Made by a program: the position numbers and the translations under genes
Notes under the pieces: generated by a model
Databases searched by the model: none
What the model was told of the DNA's origin: nothing
The model's input: only the letters and a program-made list of their open reading frames with translations
Shown: positions 17,508-26,356 of the stretch, piece by piece
Layout of the letters: every line of letters begins with the position of its first letter
Position numbering within the stretch: the first letter of the stretch is position 1
Source: Clostridia bacterium
Lineage (GTDB): Bacteria; Bacillota; Clostridia; Peptostreptococcales; Acidaminobacteraceae
Assembly (NCBI GenBank): GCA_018399635.1
Contig: JAGYOH010000010.1
Coordinates: 50,890 to 114,889, forward strand
Reading direction: 5' to 3'
Length of the DNA: 64,000 nucleotides

Positions 17508-18925
17508 AGGGACTTGAAACCATGGTCATCCGTGATACCGTCTTGCCAGGCAAAAGAACCCTTTTCACCACCATATGGCTTCTGGCGATTCCGGCGGTCA
17601 TTGACAATTTTTTTCAAACCATCATCGGCTTTGTCGACACCCTCTTCGTTTCCAGAATCGGTCTGGTGGAGGTTTCGGCAGTCGGTGTCAGCAACGCCAT
17701 TTTGGCGATTTATTTTGCGGTCTTCATGTCCCTGGGGGTTGCCGCCAATGTCCTCATCGCCAAAAATATCGGTGCCGACAACCCCGGGAAAGCCGGCCTG
17801 ATCGCCCAGCAGTCGATTCTGCTGGCCGTCATTCTGGGAATCCTCTTCGGGATTATCTCGGTCTTCTTTGCGGAATTCCTTCTCAAGCTCATGGGGGTTG
17901 AAGAGCAGGTGCTGGCCACTGCCCTGGTCTATTTCCAGATGGTGGCCGTGCCCTCCATATTCATCTCCCTCATGTTCACCCTGTCCAGTATTCTCAGAGG
18001 GACCGGAGATACCCGGTCTCCCATGAAGGTGAGCATTCTCATCAACCTGCTCAACATCCTCCTGGACTACCTCCTGATTTTCGGCCTGGCCTTCATTCCC
18101 GCCCTGGGCCTGAGGGGGGCCGCCGTCGCGACGGTGATCTCAAGAATGATCGGCGCCATGGGCCTCGGCTGGTATTTCCTCCACAACAAAAGCCTGAGCA
18201 TTGAAAAGCAGGCCTGGCGGCTTGACCAGGGGGTTCAAAAGCAGCTGATTTTTCTCGGCACCCCCGCTGCGGCGGAGCGTCTGGTGATGCGGGTGGGCCA
18301 GGTCCTTTATTTCGGGATGATCATCTCCCTGGGGACCAATACCTTTGCCGCCCATTCCATCGCCGGCAATATTGAAATCTTCTCCTACATGATCGGGGTG
18401 GGGTTTGCAGCGGCGGCCACGACCCTGGTCGGACAGAGTCTGGGGGCGGGTGATATTCCCCTGGCCAGGCGCTACGCCAACATGACCATGCTGGTCAGCG
18501 GCGGCATCATGACCGTGGTGGGGATAGGGCTCTATCTCTACGGGAGCTGGATCGGTGGATTCTTTACCGGGAACCCCCAGGTGATCGGTCAGATCAGCCT
18601 CGCCCTGAAGGTGGGGGCCTTCACAAAGCCGGTCCTCGCCGTGGTCCTGGTGATGACGGGAATCCACCAGGCGGCGGAAAACACCCGGTTCCCCATGGTG
18701 GTGACCGCCATAGGCATCTGGGTCATCAGGACCACCTTTGTCTACTGGCTCGGCATCGCGCTGGGCTGGGGGATTCTGGGCATCAATATCGCCATCAGCC
18801 TGGACAATATCTTCAGAGGAATCGCCCTGAGCATCAGTTACAGAAGGGGAGGCTGGTTGAGGTTTTCCAAGGATGAAACCGAGGGTGCCCCCGTCATCGC
18901 CCTGGGTGCTGTCTCAAAGGGGTAA
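17504..18925 (+). CDS. MATE family efflux transporter
   Basis: Twelve membrane helices in two MATE halves over 473 residues. The N-terminal part has PAVIDNFFQTIIGFVDTLFV and the second half LRGAAVATVISR and GVGFAAAATTLVGQSLGAGD, all typical. MATE proteins expel cationic drugs or metabolites using Na+ or H+. ATG 17504 overlaps the csoR stop; ATG 17522, 9 bases after AAGGGA, is an alternative start. Control by a copper-type sensor suggests it exports a metal chelate, a thiol or an electrophile, but that is inference. Confidence 0.92.
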   Translation: MKGLETMVIRDTVLPGKRTLFTTIWLLAIPAVIDNFFQTIIGFVDTLFVSRIGLVEVSAVGVSNAILAIYFAVFMSLGVAANVLIAKNIGADNPGKAGLIAQQSILLAVILGILFGIISVFFAEFLLKLMGVEEQVLATALVYFQMVAVPSIFISLMFTLSSILRGTGDTRSPMKVSILINLLNILLDYLLIFGLAFIPALGLRGAAVATVISRMIGAMGLGWYFLHNKSLSIEKQAWRLDQGVQKQLIFLGTPAAAERLVMRVGQVLYFGMIISLGTNTFAAHSIAGNIEIFSYMIGVGFAAAATTLVGQSLGAGDIPLARRYANMTMLVSGGIMTVVGIGLYLYGSWIGGFFTGNPQVIGQISLALKVGAFTKPVLAVVLVMTGIHQAAENTRFPMVVTAIGIWVIRTTFVYWLGIALGWGILGINIAISLDNIFRGIALSISYRRGGWLRFSKDETEGAPVIALGAVSKG

Positions 18926-18954
18926 AAAAAGGAGCCGCAAGGGCTCCTCTTTTG
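18924..18954. terminator. Bidirectional terminator
   Basis: Seven A, GGAGCC, a five-base loop, GGCTCC and then CTTTT. It serves the MATE gene from the left and the convergent lipoprotein gene from the right. Confidence 0.85.
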
Positions 18955-18968
18955 AGTATGTCATGATT

Positions 18969-20114
18969 CTATTCCAGAATGGCGTGATCCGTGATGTAGT
19001 TGAGGACCAGCTGCTTCATCACCGTCATCTTCAGATAGGGCAGGCCGAAATGGCTTTCATATTCGGAGTAGTCCTCCAGGCCCATGTAATCCATGAAGTA
19101 CTGGGAGACCTCCTCATCGGTGACGGTGATACCGGCATCTTCAGCGATGGCCTGCATCACCAGATTCTTTGTGACGATTTCGGTATTTTCCTCGACGTAG
19201 AGGTCAAAGAGGTCATCGACGCTTTCCAGCTGGATGTTGTCCCTGAGGTATTCCTCGAAGGTGAGGCCCAGGGACTGGGCCGTGCCGTCAAAATGATTGA
19301 CCAGGGACTTTTCCTGATAGTGCATCATCCCGTTGGGGTAGGTGGAGACCGTGGACTGGCTGATCAGATATTCGTCGAGATAGGCGGTGATCTCTGATTC
19401 CCTGAGGATGTCGGCAATGAAGGCCTCCATTTCCTCCGTGGTCTCGACCCCGTAGTCGAAGGCGAGGTTCCCGGCCACGAATTCATCCGTCCATTCGGGG
19501 GTTTCAGTTTCGAGAATATGGTTGATGGTGATGTTGAAGACCGCATCCTTGCCGTTGAGGGTCTCGTTGCCGTAGGCCTCCGGGAAGGTGACCTCGATGT
19601 CGAAATTCTCCCCCGGGGCATGGCCGATCAGCTGCTCAAGGAAATCGTCGATGAAGTTGGTGACGCCGATGGTGACATTGGTGCCGTTGCCCCGGGTGCT
19701 GCCGCCGTCGAAGGCCACCCCGTCCACACTGCCGACGTAATCGATGTTCACGGTGTCACCCTCTGAGATGACCCCGGTGGTGTTCTCCGTGGTGGTGGCA
19801 TAATAGCTGAGAAGATACTGGATTTCAGTCCTGAGGTCTTCCTCGGGAATCTCGTGGTATTCCTTGGGGATGGTGAGGCCCTTGTACTGGGGGAGGGTGA
19901 CGTGGTCCAGGGCGCTGACCCCCTCCCAATAGCCGTCGTCATCGATGCCTTCGCTGGGATCATAGATGGCTTCTTCTTCGACCGCCGCTTCGGCTTCCGG
20001 CTCAGGAGGAGCCTCGGCCGCCCCGGGGTCCCCGGCCTGGCTGCAGGCGGTAAAAAGACCGATGACAAGGAGCAGTATGAACAGGTAACCTAGTATTTTC
20101 ATTGCAATTTTCAA
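18969..20114 (-). CDS. FKBP-type/trigger-factor-like surface lipoprotein
   Basis: A 381-residue lipoprotein. The signal ends in LFTAC (Cys 24), followed by an acidic linker. An FKBP-type prolyl isomerase domain covers about 110-205 (GDTVNIDYVGSVDG, AFDGGSTRG, FDIEVTFPEAYGN). The remainder is helical and resembles the trigger factor C-terminal chaperone region. The start is TTG 20114, 8 bases after GGAGGT; the ATG four codons later lies too far from that site. It probably helps fold exported proteins outside the membrane, like PrsA. An anchored trigger-factor homologue is common in Clostridia; clients are unknown. Confidence 0.85.
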   Translation of the reverse strand: MKIAMKILGYLFILLLVIGLFTACSQAGDPGAAEAPPEPEAEAAVEEEAIYDPSEGIDDDGYWEGVSALDHVTLPQYKGLTIPKEYHEIPEEDLRTEIQYLLSYYATTTENTTGVISEGDTVNIDYVGSVDGVAFDGGSTRGNGTNVTIGVTNFIDDFLEQLIGHAPGENFDIEVTFPEAYGNETLNGKDAVFNITINHILETETPEWTDEFVAGNLAFDYGVETTEEMEAFIADILRESEITAYLDEYLISQSTVSTYPNGMMHYQEKSLVNHFDGTAQSLGLTFEEYLRDNIQLESVDDLFDLYVEENTEIVTKNLVMQAIAEDAGITVTDEEVSQYFMDYMGLEDYSEYESHFGLPYLKMTVMKQLVLNYITDHAILE

Positions 20115-20427
20115 AATGGATGACCTCCGTTTGTGAGAGTGGTGGAAGGGCCGGGGGAAAAACTCCGGGATTGTCGGAAGGTGGCCTTGGGTCTATTTTA
20201 CTCAAAAAAACAGCCCATGACAATCGTTAACCGGCAATTTGACGGCAAATGAACCCCCTCTTTGTCAAGGCGCCCGATTTTCTCGTCTTTTGAAGAAAGT
20301 GACCTCAATCCAAGGGGGAAATTATGTTAAACTTGAATTGATCCCATCAGGTCGGGAGAGCACCCTCGGTCCCAGTCAGAAGGGCAAAGGCTGATTGGGA
20401 TTAGAAAAACGCAATAGGAGGATGACA
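20115..20427 (+). other. Leader region of the M20 gene with an unassigned RNA structure
   Basis: These 313 bases contain no gene. CCCAGTCAG (20371-20379) pairs with CTGATTGGG (20391-20399) in a 9-bp stem with one G-U pair, and no T-run follows. Just before it lies GGGAGAGCACCCTCGG. The mix of GGAGAG and GAAGGGCAAA slightly recalls a glycine aptamer, but the closing elements are not there. I do not assign a class. Confidence 0.35.
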
Positions 20428-21756
20428 GTGGATAAAGAAACCTTGAAAAGACGCGTGGCGGAGCTGATCGAAGAGGAAAGGGAAACCATCATCGCCGCAG
20501 GAAAGAACATCTACAAGACGCCGGAGTACGGCTACAAGGAATTCGAGACCTCCAGGAAACTGGTCGGGTATTTCAAGGATCTGGGTCTTGAGGTGGAGGA
20601 GAACATCGCCATTACAGGGATGAAGGCGGTGGCCAGGGGCGGGGCCGAAGGCCCTCATGTGGCGGTTCTCGGGGAGCTTGACGCCATCTCCTGCGCCAAT
20701 CACCAGGATGCGGTGGAGACGGGAGCCGTCCATGCCTGCGGCCACAATATCCAGGTGGCCGGGATGTTCGGGGCCGCCCTCGGTCTGGTCAAGAGCGGCG
20801 CCCTGGAAGCCTTGTCAGGTCAGGTGAGCTTTATCGGGACGCCGGCGGAGGAATTCATCGAGCTGGAATACAGGGACGAACTCAGAGCGGCGGGAAAAAT
20901 CACCTACTTCGGCGGCAAGCAGGAACTCATTGCCAGGGGGCATTTTGACGATGTGGACATGGCCATGATGTTCCATGCCCTGGACATGGGGGACAAGGCC
21001 ATGCTCATCGGCCCCGAGTCCAACGGCTTCATCGGCAAGAAGATCCGCTATATCGGCAAGGAATCCCATGCGGGCTCGGCGCCGGAGCAGGGGATCAACG
21101 CCCTCAATGCGGCGACTCTGGGGATGAACAACATCCATGCCCAGCGGGACACCTTCAAGGATTCCGACCGGGTCAGGGTCCATCCCATCATCACCAAGGG
21201 GGGCGACATCGTGAATTCCGTGCCGGCGGACGTGCGGATGGAATCCTATGTGAGGGCCCGTACCATCGACGGCATGCTCGACGCCAACGTGAAGGTGGAC
21301 CGGAGTCTCAAGGCCGGGGCCATGGCCATCGGCGCCCGGGTTGAAATCACCAGCATCCCCGGTTATCTGCCCATCCTCAGAAACCACGACCTCGACGACC
21401 TTTTCAGAGACAACCTCTTTTTCCTGGGGCTGACCCGGGAGGACCTCATCGAGGGTGGGGATTTCACCGGCTCCTTCGATTTCGGAGACATTTCCCATAT
21501 CATGCCCGCCATCCATCCCATGGCAGGCGGGGTCGTCGGCAACCTTCATACCCGGGATTTCGCGACGGTGGATGAAAACCGGGCCTTCATTCTCCCGGCA
21601 AAGGCCATGGCCCTGACGGTGATCGATCTGCTCTATGACCAGGCCCAGGGGGCGGGGAGGGTCCTAGAGAATTTCAAGCCCAAAATGACCAAGGCGACCT
21701 ATCTGGATTTTCTGAAGAGTGTGGATCGAAAAGAGACCTATCCCGCCGGGGAGTGA
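20428..21756 (+). CDS. M20 family amidohydrolase/aminoacylase
   Basis: A 442-residue metallopeptidase-fold enzyme of the M20 family, closest in look to amidohydrolases such as AbgB. Metal-binding motifs are visible: GELDAISC, HACGHN and PAEEFIE. The dimerisation segment starts with KESHAGSAPEQGINALNAA. GTG 20428 is taken as start since AGGAGG (20416-20421) lies 6 bases upstream; an ATG directly abuts that site. Such enzymes hydrolyse N-acyl amino acids or p-aminobenzoyl-glutamate. It stands alone, bounded by a structured leader and a terminator. Confidence 0.88.
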   Translation: MDKETLKRRVAELIEEERETIIAAGKNIYKTPEYGYKEFETSRKLVGYFKDLGLEVEENIAITGMKAVARGGAEGPHVAVLGELDAISCANHQDAVETGAVHACGHNIQVAGMFGAALGLVKSGALEALSGQVSFIGTPAEEFIELEYRDELRAAGKITYFGGKQELIARGHFDDVDMAMMFHALDMGDKAMLIGPESNGFIGKKIRYIGKESHAGSAPEQGINALNAATLGMNNIHAQRDTFKDSDRVRVHPIITKGGDIVNSVPADVRMESYVRARTIDGMLDANVKVDRSLKAGAMAIGARVEITSIPGYLPILRNHDLDDLFRDNLFFLGLTREDLIEGGDFTGSFDFGDISHIMPAIHPMAGGVVGNLHTRDFATVDENRAFILPAKAMALTVIDLLYDQAQGAGRVLENFKPKMTKATYLDFLKSVDRKETYPAGE

Positions 21757-21777
21757 GCCAGCAGAAGGTTCTTTGAC

Positions 21778-21815
21778 AAGGTGTCGGCATCCAGGTGGAT
21801 TCCGGCACCTTTTTT
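21778..21815 (+). terminator. Terminator after the M20 gene
   Basis: AAGGTGTCGG pairs with CCGGCACCTT (one G-U pair) across a 14-base loop, followed by six T. Confidence 0.8.
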
Positions 21816-21886
21816 CAAGATGGTTTCTTGAAGGCGGTTCCCGTGATACAATGGGGAGGAAGTCTTCTTGAAAAGGAGTGAGTGAG

Positions 21887-23125
21887 ATGATGGACTACTT
21901 CAGTGAAACCCTGACAGGCTACGGCATCCCCTCCGGCCTGGTTGAGATTCTTTCGATCCTGACGGTGCTGCTGCTGGCCCTGCTTTTAAGCGGCGTCCTC
22001 TATGGGGTGGCCAAGAAGGTCCTTCTGCCCCTGCTGGGGAAAAAAATCAGAAAAAACAAGATCAAGTGGGATGATGTTTTTCTGGATTCGAAGTTCATCG
22101 ACCGGATATTGCTCTTCATCCCCCTGATCATCCTCAACAGCTTTCAACCCATATTCGATTCCCCGGGAAATCTTTACGAAAGAATCCTGTTCACAGGATT
22201 CACCCTGGTCCTGGGCCTCAGCATCGGCGCCCTGCTCAATGCCCTGAATCTGATCTATTCCTCTTATGAAATCGCCAAGGAGCGACCCATCAAGGGGATG
22301 ATCCAGATCATCAAGATCGTGTTCTATATCATCCTGGTCATCGCCGGGGTGGCGAATCTACTGGGACAGAGTCCCCTGGTCTACCTCAGCGGCTTCGGGG
22401 CCACCGCCGCGGTCTTTTCATTCATTTTCAAGGACTCCATCCTGGGTCTGGTGGCGGGCATGCTGCTGTCCATCAATGACATGCTGCGCATCGGCGATTG
22501 GATCGAGATGCCCAGATACGGCGCCAACGGCGACGTCATCGACATCACCATGAACACCGTCAAGGTCCAGAATTTTGACAAGACCATCACCACGGTGCCG
22601 GCCTACGCCATGATTTCCGATTCCTTCATCAACTGGCGGGGCATGCTCGACCAGGGGGCCCGCCGGCTCAAACGCTCGGTGACCATCGACATCACCAGTG
22701 TCCGGTTCTTGACCCCTGAATCCGTCGAAGCACTCAAGAAGGTCCAGTTGATCAGAGGGTATCTGGAGGAAAAAGAGAAGGAAATCGAGGGCTACAACCG
22801 GGAAAAGGGCATCGACGAAAGCCTGCTGATCAACGGCAGGCACCTGACCAATCTCGGGGTCTTCCGCATCTACCTGATCCACTATCTCAAGGACCATCCC
22901 AGGGTTCACCAGGGGATGACCCAGATGGTGCGGCAGCTCGAGCCCTCTGAAACCGGCGTGCCCCTTGAACTGTATGTCTTTGTGGATGACATCGACTGGG
23001 CCAGTTTTGAAACCGTTCAATCCGATATCTTCGATCATATTTTTGCCGTGGTGGACAACTTCGGTCTGAGGATTTTCCAGAATCCCTCCGGCAGTGATTT
23101 CAGAAGCCTTCGGGGGGAAGTCTAG
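21887..23125 (+). CDS. MscS family mechanosensitive channel
   Basis: A 412-residue membrane protein with five predicted helices. The pore helix and beta domain are clear: LSGFGATAAVFSFIFKDSILGLVAG, followed by GDWIEMPRYGANGDVIDI. It resembles the YbdG-type channels, which are about this size. It guards against osmotic downshock. ATG 21887 is used because GGAG ends 8 bases before it; the GTG at 21878 overlaps that site. The gene lies 3 bases from the next start codon region, so it is likely transcribed with the VTT-domain gene. Confidence 0.92.
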   Translation: MMDYFSETLTGYGIPSGLVEILSILTVLLLALLLSGVLYGVAKKVLLPLLGKKIRKNKIKWDDVFLDSKFIDRILLFIPLIILNSFQPIFDSPGNLYERILFTGFTLVLGLSIGALLNALNLIYSSYEIAKERPIKGMIQIIKIVFYIILVIAGVANLLGQSPLVYLSGFGATAAVFSFIFKDSILGLVAGMLLSINDMLRIGDWIEMPRYGANGDVIDITMNTVKVQNFDKTITTVPAYAMISDSFINWRGMLDQGARRLKRSVTIDITSVRFLTPESVEALKKVQLIRGYLEEKEKEIEGYNREKGIDESLLINGRHLTNLGVFRIYLIHYLKDHPRVHQGMTQMVRQLEPSETGVPLELYVFVDDIDWASFETVQSDIFDHIFAVVDNFGLRIFQNPSGSDFRSLRGEV

Positions 23126-23128
23126 GTC

Positions 23129-23878
23129 ATGGGACTCAAGGATCCGAAAGCAAGTAGCGGAATCCTCCGGATGAAACAGGATATTGAAGCCGTGGCCATC
23201 ATCGCCTTCGTCCTGATTTTCGCCTATCTGGCCATGGAACTGAGAATATTCGACCGGGAAAACCTGATCCAGGCGGCGACCCAGGGTTCAAAGATCAACC
23301 GGATCGAGTTGATTTTCGTCTTCCTCAGCACCCTGCTTCTGCTCTTCATGGTGCCAATTTCCTGGGTTTCCGCCGGAGCGGCCATTGTCTTCGGGATTCA
23401 GGGTATCAGCTATGTCGTCATGGCGGGACTCCTTGGCGCCCTGGCGGCCTTCAGCTTCTCCCGACAATACCGGGACCGGTTCGAGGCCGTCTTCTGGAAA
23501 AAATACCACAGCAGGCCCAGAAAAAAGGACCTCGAGGAAATCTACTCGGAGATCGAGACCTACGGCTTCGGTTATATTCTTTTTTTGAGGACGGTTCCCA
23601 TGGTTCCCTACAGCCTGGGAAACTATCTCTTCGGCCTGAGCTTTGTCTCTCTGAAGGATTTTCTCCTGGCCACCCTGCTGGCCCTTCCCCTGGGCCAGGG
23701 AATCAACATCTATTTTTTTGACAAGGCGCTGCGATTCGGAGAGAGTCCCGGTGACGCCCTGGTGGCGGCCCTGGTCAAGGGGGCCTATCTGCTGCTGGTC
23801 TACCTGTGGTCGAGAAAAAGCCGGTATGGGGTCAAAAGGAACCCCACCGGACCGTCATCAGAAAATAATTGTGGATAA
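23129..23878 (+). CDS. TVP38/TMEM64 (VTT/DedA-like) membrane protein
   Basis: The 249-residue protein has six or so membrane helices and the VTT core, with FLRTVPMVPYSLGNYLFGLSF and the preceding helix hairpin. Members flip or handle lipids and affect membrane potential; the bacterial roles are not firmly known. It begins 3 bases after the MscS gene and probably shares its message. Confidence 0.85.
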   Translation: MGLKDPKASSGILRMKQDIEAVAIIAFVLIFAYLAMELRIFDRENLIQAATQGSKINRIELIFVFLSTLLLLFMVPISWVSAGAAIVFGIQGISYVVMAGLLGALAAFSFSRQYRDRFEAVFWKKYHSRPRKKDLEEIYSEIETYGFGYILFLRTVPMVPYSLGNYLFGLSFVSLKDFLLATLLALPLGQGINIYFFDKALRFGESPGDALVAALVKGAYLLLVYLWSRKSRYGVKRNPTGPSSENNCG

Positions 23879-23930
23879 CCGGTTTCTTTGTGGTATTGAT
23901 AAGGATATGAGAGGGAAAGGAAGTTCAGTC

Positions 23931-24200
23931 ATGCCCGACACGGGTCCTCAAAGACAGGTCAAGGTGTACCGGTCTTTTAATAAAGAAGAGTTCGAGGAAT
24001 ATTTCAGTCAGATCGGAGCCGGGCAGGGCGAGGATACCTACGGGGGTCCGGGCTGGCAGGTGAGGATCGCCTCTTATGGCCTGGTGAAGGTGGGGGGGAT
24101 GACCTTCCCCGAGGTGAGACTGGAGATGACCCTTTCCCCCGAGGTGGCCGAGGGATTTTTGCAAGACCTGAAGATGGCCTTCCTCAGAGGCGGCGGATAA
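23931..24200 (+). CDS. Small hypothetical protein
   Basis: An 89-residue acidic protein without membrane helices or a motif I recognise. AAAGGAAG ends 7 bases before ATG 23931, and codon use matches the neighbours, so it is likely real. The longer in-frame sequence upstream overlaps the VTT gene in another frame and is rejected. It has an alternating hydrophobic pattern (WQVRIASYGLVKVGG) that suggests a small beta-sheet domain. Confidence 0.6.
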   Translation: MPDTGPQRQVKVYRSFNKEEFEEYFSQIGAGQGEDTYGGPGWQVRIASYGLVKVGGMTFPEVRLEMTLSPEVAEGFLQDLKMAFLRGGG

Positions 24201-24254
24201 AAAGCCCCGTTAAAGAAACAAGAGCAGTCATGCATAAGAAAGGCTGGTGATTTT

Positions 24255-25007
24255 TTGCACAGTTTATGGTTCAGTTTCCTGGCCGGGGGTTCCACAGTGA
24301 TCGGCGCCCTCATCGTCATGCTCTTCGGTGTGCCCGGGGAGAAGACCATGGCCACCCTGTTGGGTTTTGCAGGGGGGGTCATGATTTCCCTCTCGGTGTT
24401 CGAACTCATGCCCGAGGCCCTGCATCTGGGCAGCGTTACCACCGCAGTGATCGGGTTTTTACTGGGTAGCGGGATGATGTTCGCCCTGGACAGTATCATG
24501 CCCCATGCCCACATGTCCACCAATGAAACGATATTTGTTGAAAACGTCAAGGAAATCCCCGAGGGACGTCCGGATATCCTCAGGACGGGATATCTGATTT
24601 TCTTCGGCATCGGTCTGCACAACGTGCCGGAGGGTCTGGCCATCGGGGCCGGGCTGGAGGCGAGTCCCGAGCTGGGACTCTACATCGCCCTGGCCATCGG
24701 CATGCACAATGTGCCGGAGGGTCTGGCGGTGGCGGGTCCCTTGAGAGCCGGCGGCCTCTCCATGCTCAGGGTCATTCTTTTCACCCTGTCAGCGGGTCTC
24801 ATGACGGTCCTGGGCACCGCCATCGGTCTCCTGGTATTCAATCTTTCGCCGGCCTTCGTGGGAGGGTCCCTCTCCTTCGCCGCCGGAGCCATGGTCTACA
24901 TTGTCAATGATGAACTCATTCCCCAGGCCAACGGTCTCCATGACCACCTGGCCAATATCGGCCTGATTACAGGTCTCCTTCTGGGCTTCGTGATGCTCAA
25001 TCTCTGA
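24255..25007 (+). CDS. ZIP family divalent metal transporter
   Basis: A 250-residue, eight-helix protein of the ZIP family. The two metal-site helices each carry HNVPEGLA (near 123 and 155), the hallmark of the ZupT/GufA type. Members usually import Zn2+, Fe2+ or Mn2+. No ATG is available in frame; TTG 24255 is the best start, with a weak ribosome site. There is no metal regulator next to it. Confidence 0.93.
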   Translation: MHSLWFSFLAGGSTVIGALIVMLFGVPGEKTMATLLGFAGGVMISLSVFELMPEALHLGSVTTAVIGFLLGSGMMFALDSIMPHAHMSTNETIFVENVKEIPEGRPDILRTGYLIFFGIGLHNVPEGLAIGAGLEASPELGLYIALAIGMHNVPEGLAVAGPLRAGGLSMLRVILFTLSAGLMTVLGTAIGLLVFNLSPAFVGGSLSFAAGAMVYIVNDELIPQANGLHDHLANIGLITGLLLGFVMLNL

Positions 25008-25178
25008 TGAATCTGGCGGGTGATGTGAAAAATTCACGGCAAGGCAGTGACTCCTTCACTTCTAAAAGTCATTCGATCGGTGTTAAAATGAAAATATATG
25101 AGTGCCAATGGATGAGTGGCTTTGATTGAGGGTCGGCGGTTTTTTGCAGCCGTCCCTGGGGATTTGTGGTGATGCCGT

Positions 25179-26072
25179 ATGATGAAAAGAAAAATGATGA
25201 TGGTCATTCTGGCCGGGCTGGTGCTTTTCGTCGGCGGCATCGCCTCCGCCGCCCTGGCTGCGGTGTCCTTTGACCGGGAGATCGCCTCCGGGAGGGTCAT
25301 GGTGGACCTCTCGGCGGAGGTGGCCATCCAGTTCGTGCCGGGAACCGGTTACGAAGATTTTTTGATCCTCAAGGCAAACGGCGAGGTCTTTTTTGATTTG
25401 ACCCGGGGTCTGAAGCCTGACGCACCGGGAACAGGGGGCTTCAACCCTGACAGCCGGTTTTTCCTGGGAGGAAGGGACGACCCCCTCTTTACCTTGGTCA
25501 ATCACAGTGACCTGCCGGTCACCCTCGCTCTGACCGCCGTCAGCGGAGGACTTTCCCTCGAGGGGGAGAGTCTGAGGGTGGAGCCCGGGGAGGCCGGGGG
25601 ATTCTACTTCGGCATCGACACCACTGAAATGGCTTTGGGGACCGCCATTCAAGCCAGCCTGACCGTGGACAGTGACCCCGGCGAGGAGGGGGGCATGCCG
25701 GTCCAGTCCGGGACCTCGTTTTTTGAAGTCAGCGCCGGCCTCATCGACCTTGTGGCGGACCTCTTCGCGGAAAGCGCCTCCTACGGCCGGGACTGGGGGG
25801 ACTACCGCTATCTGGATATCGGCCTTGATCCCGGTGACTGGGAGGCTCCGGTGGGCCATCTCTATTACAAGCCTGCAGGGAATCTGCTCCGGGTTTCACC
25901 CGAGGAGGGCTATGTGATCGAGGTCATGGATTTCACGGGTGAGCGGCGGAGTCTGACGGCCGCTCTCAACTACGACATCCTTTATGACCATGAAGGGGAC
26001 CAGTGGTACTACCACTCGGTGGCCGAGGACAACCGGATCGACATCAGCAGCTTTGAACTCCATAGGCAGTAG
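25179..26072 (+). CDS. Exported protein of unknown function
   Basis: 297 residues with a clear N-terminal signal peptide (KRKMMMVILAGLVLFVGGI) ending in an Ala-rich cleavage area near residue 28. The rest is beta-rich and Asp/Gly-rich, with DPLFTLVNHSDLPVTLAL resembling the fold seen in DUF1102/TasA-like exported proteins. That resemblance is weak. No lipobox is present. It stands alone between a ZIP gene and a terminator. I cannot give it a function. Confidence 0.6.
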   Translation: MMKRKMMMVILAGLVLFVGGIASAALAAVSFDREIASGRVMVDLSAEVAIQFVPGTGYEDFLILKANGEVFFDLTRGLKPDAPGTGGFNPDSRFFLGGRDDPLFTLVNHSDLPVTLALTAVSGGLSLEGESLRVEPGEAGGFYFGIDTTEMALGTAIQASLTVDSDPGEEGGMPVQSGTSFFEVSAGLIDLVADLFAESASYGRDWGDYRYLDIGLDPGDWEAPVGHLYYKPAGNLLRVSPEEGYVIEVMDFTGERRSLTAALNYDILYDHEGDQWYYHSVAEDNRIDISSFELHRQ

Positions 26073-26077
26073 AGAGG

Positions 26078-26106
26078 AACCGTCGAAGATCAATCGGCGG
26101 TTTTTT
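26078..26106 (+). terminator. Terminator after the exported protein gene
   Basis: AACCGTCGA pairs with TCGGCGGTT over nine positions with one G-U, and six T follow. It isolates the next unit. Confidence 0.8.
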
Positions 26107-26239
26107 AGTGGATGCTTTTTCTTGATTGATTCACTGTCGACTATTCAATATTCGAATGATCACAATTAGAAGAATCTATAGAATATTCAAAGGCGGAGTG
26201 ATAAGATATCGCTATGGTTGCTATCAGAATTGCATATAG

Positions 26240-26339
26240 TGAGCCTGGGTGACTCATCCGGGCCAACCACACAAATGACAGGCCGCCACTGGAGAAAGCC
26301 ATGGTTTGAAAGGGTTGATTTCCAGGGGTGCCGCCTGAG
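26240..26339 (+). promoter_or_regulatory. Probable molybdenum/tungsten cofactor (Moco) riboswitch
   Basis: The leader carries, in order, GAGCCTGGGTGACTCA, CCGGGCCAA-CCAC, ATGACAGGCCGCC, a CTGGA...TCCAG arm and GGGGTGCCGCCTGAG. CAGGC and GCCTG close the last domain. This order of blocks agrees with what I recall of the Moco RNA motif, including the paired GGCCGCC and GGTGCCGCC boxes. The ribosome site AAGGAG starts 4 bases after the last box, so control of translation is likely. I could not run a covariance search. Confidence 0.72.
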
Positions 26340-26356
26340 AAAAAGGAGATGCCAAG

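Noticed and set aside
20350..20400. Glycine-riboswitch-like words (GGGAGAG, GAAGGGCAAA)
   Set aside because: The closing elements CUCUCAGG and GGACAGAG are absent and the pairing does not match the aptamer.
23718..23930. Upstream extension of the small gene at 23931
   Set aside because: It overlaps the VTT membrane protein gene in another frame and has shadow-type composition; the ribosome site favours ATG 23931.
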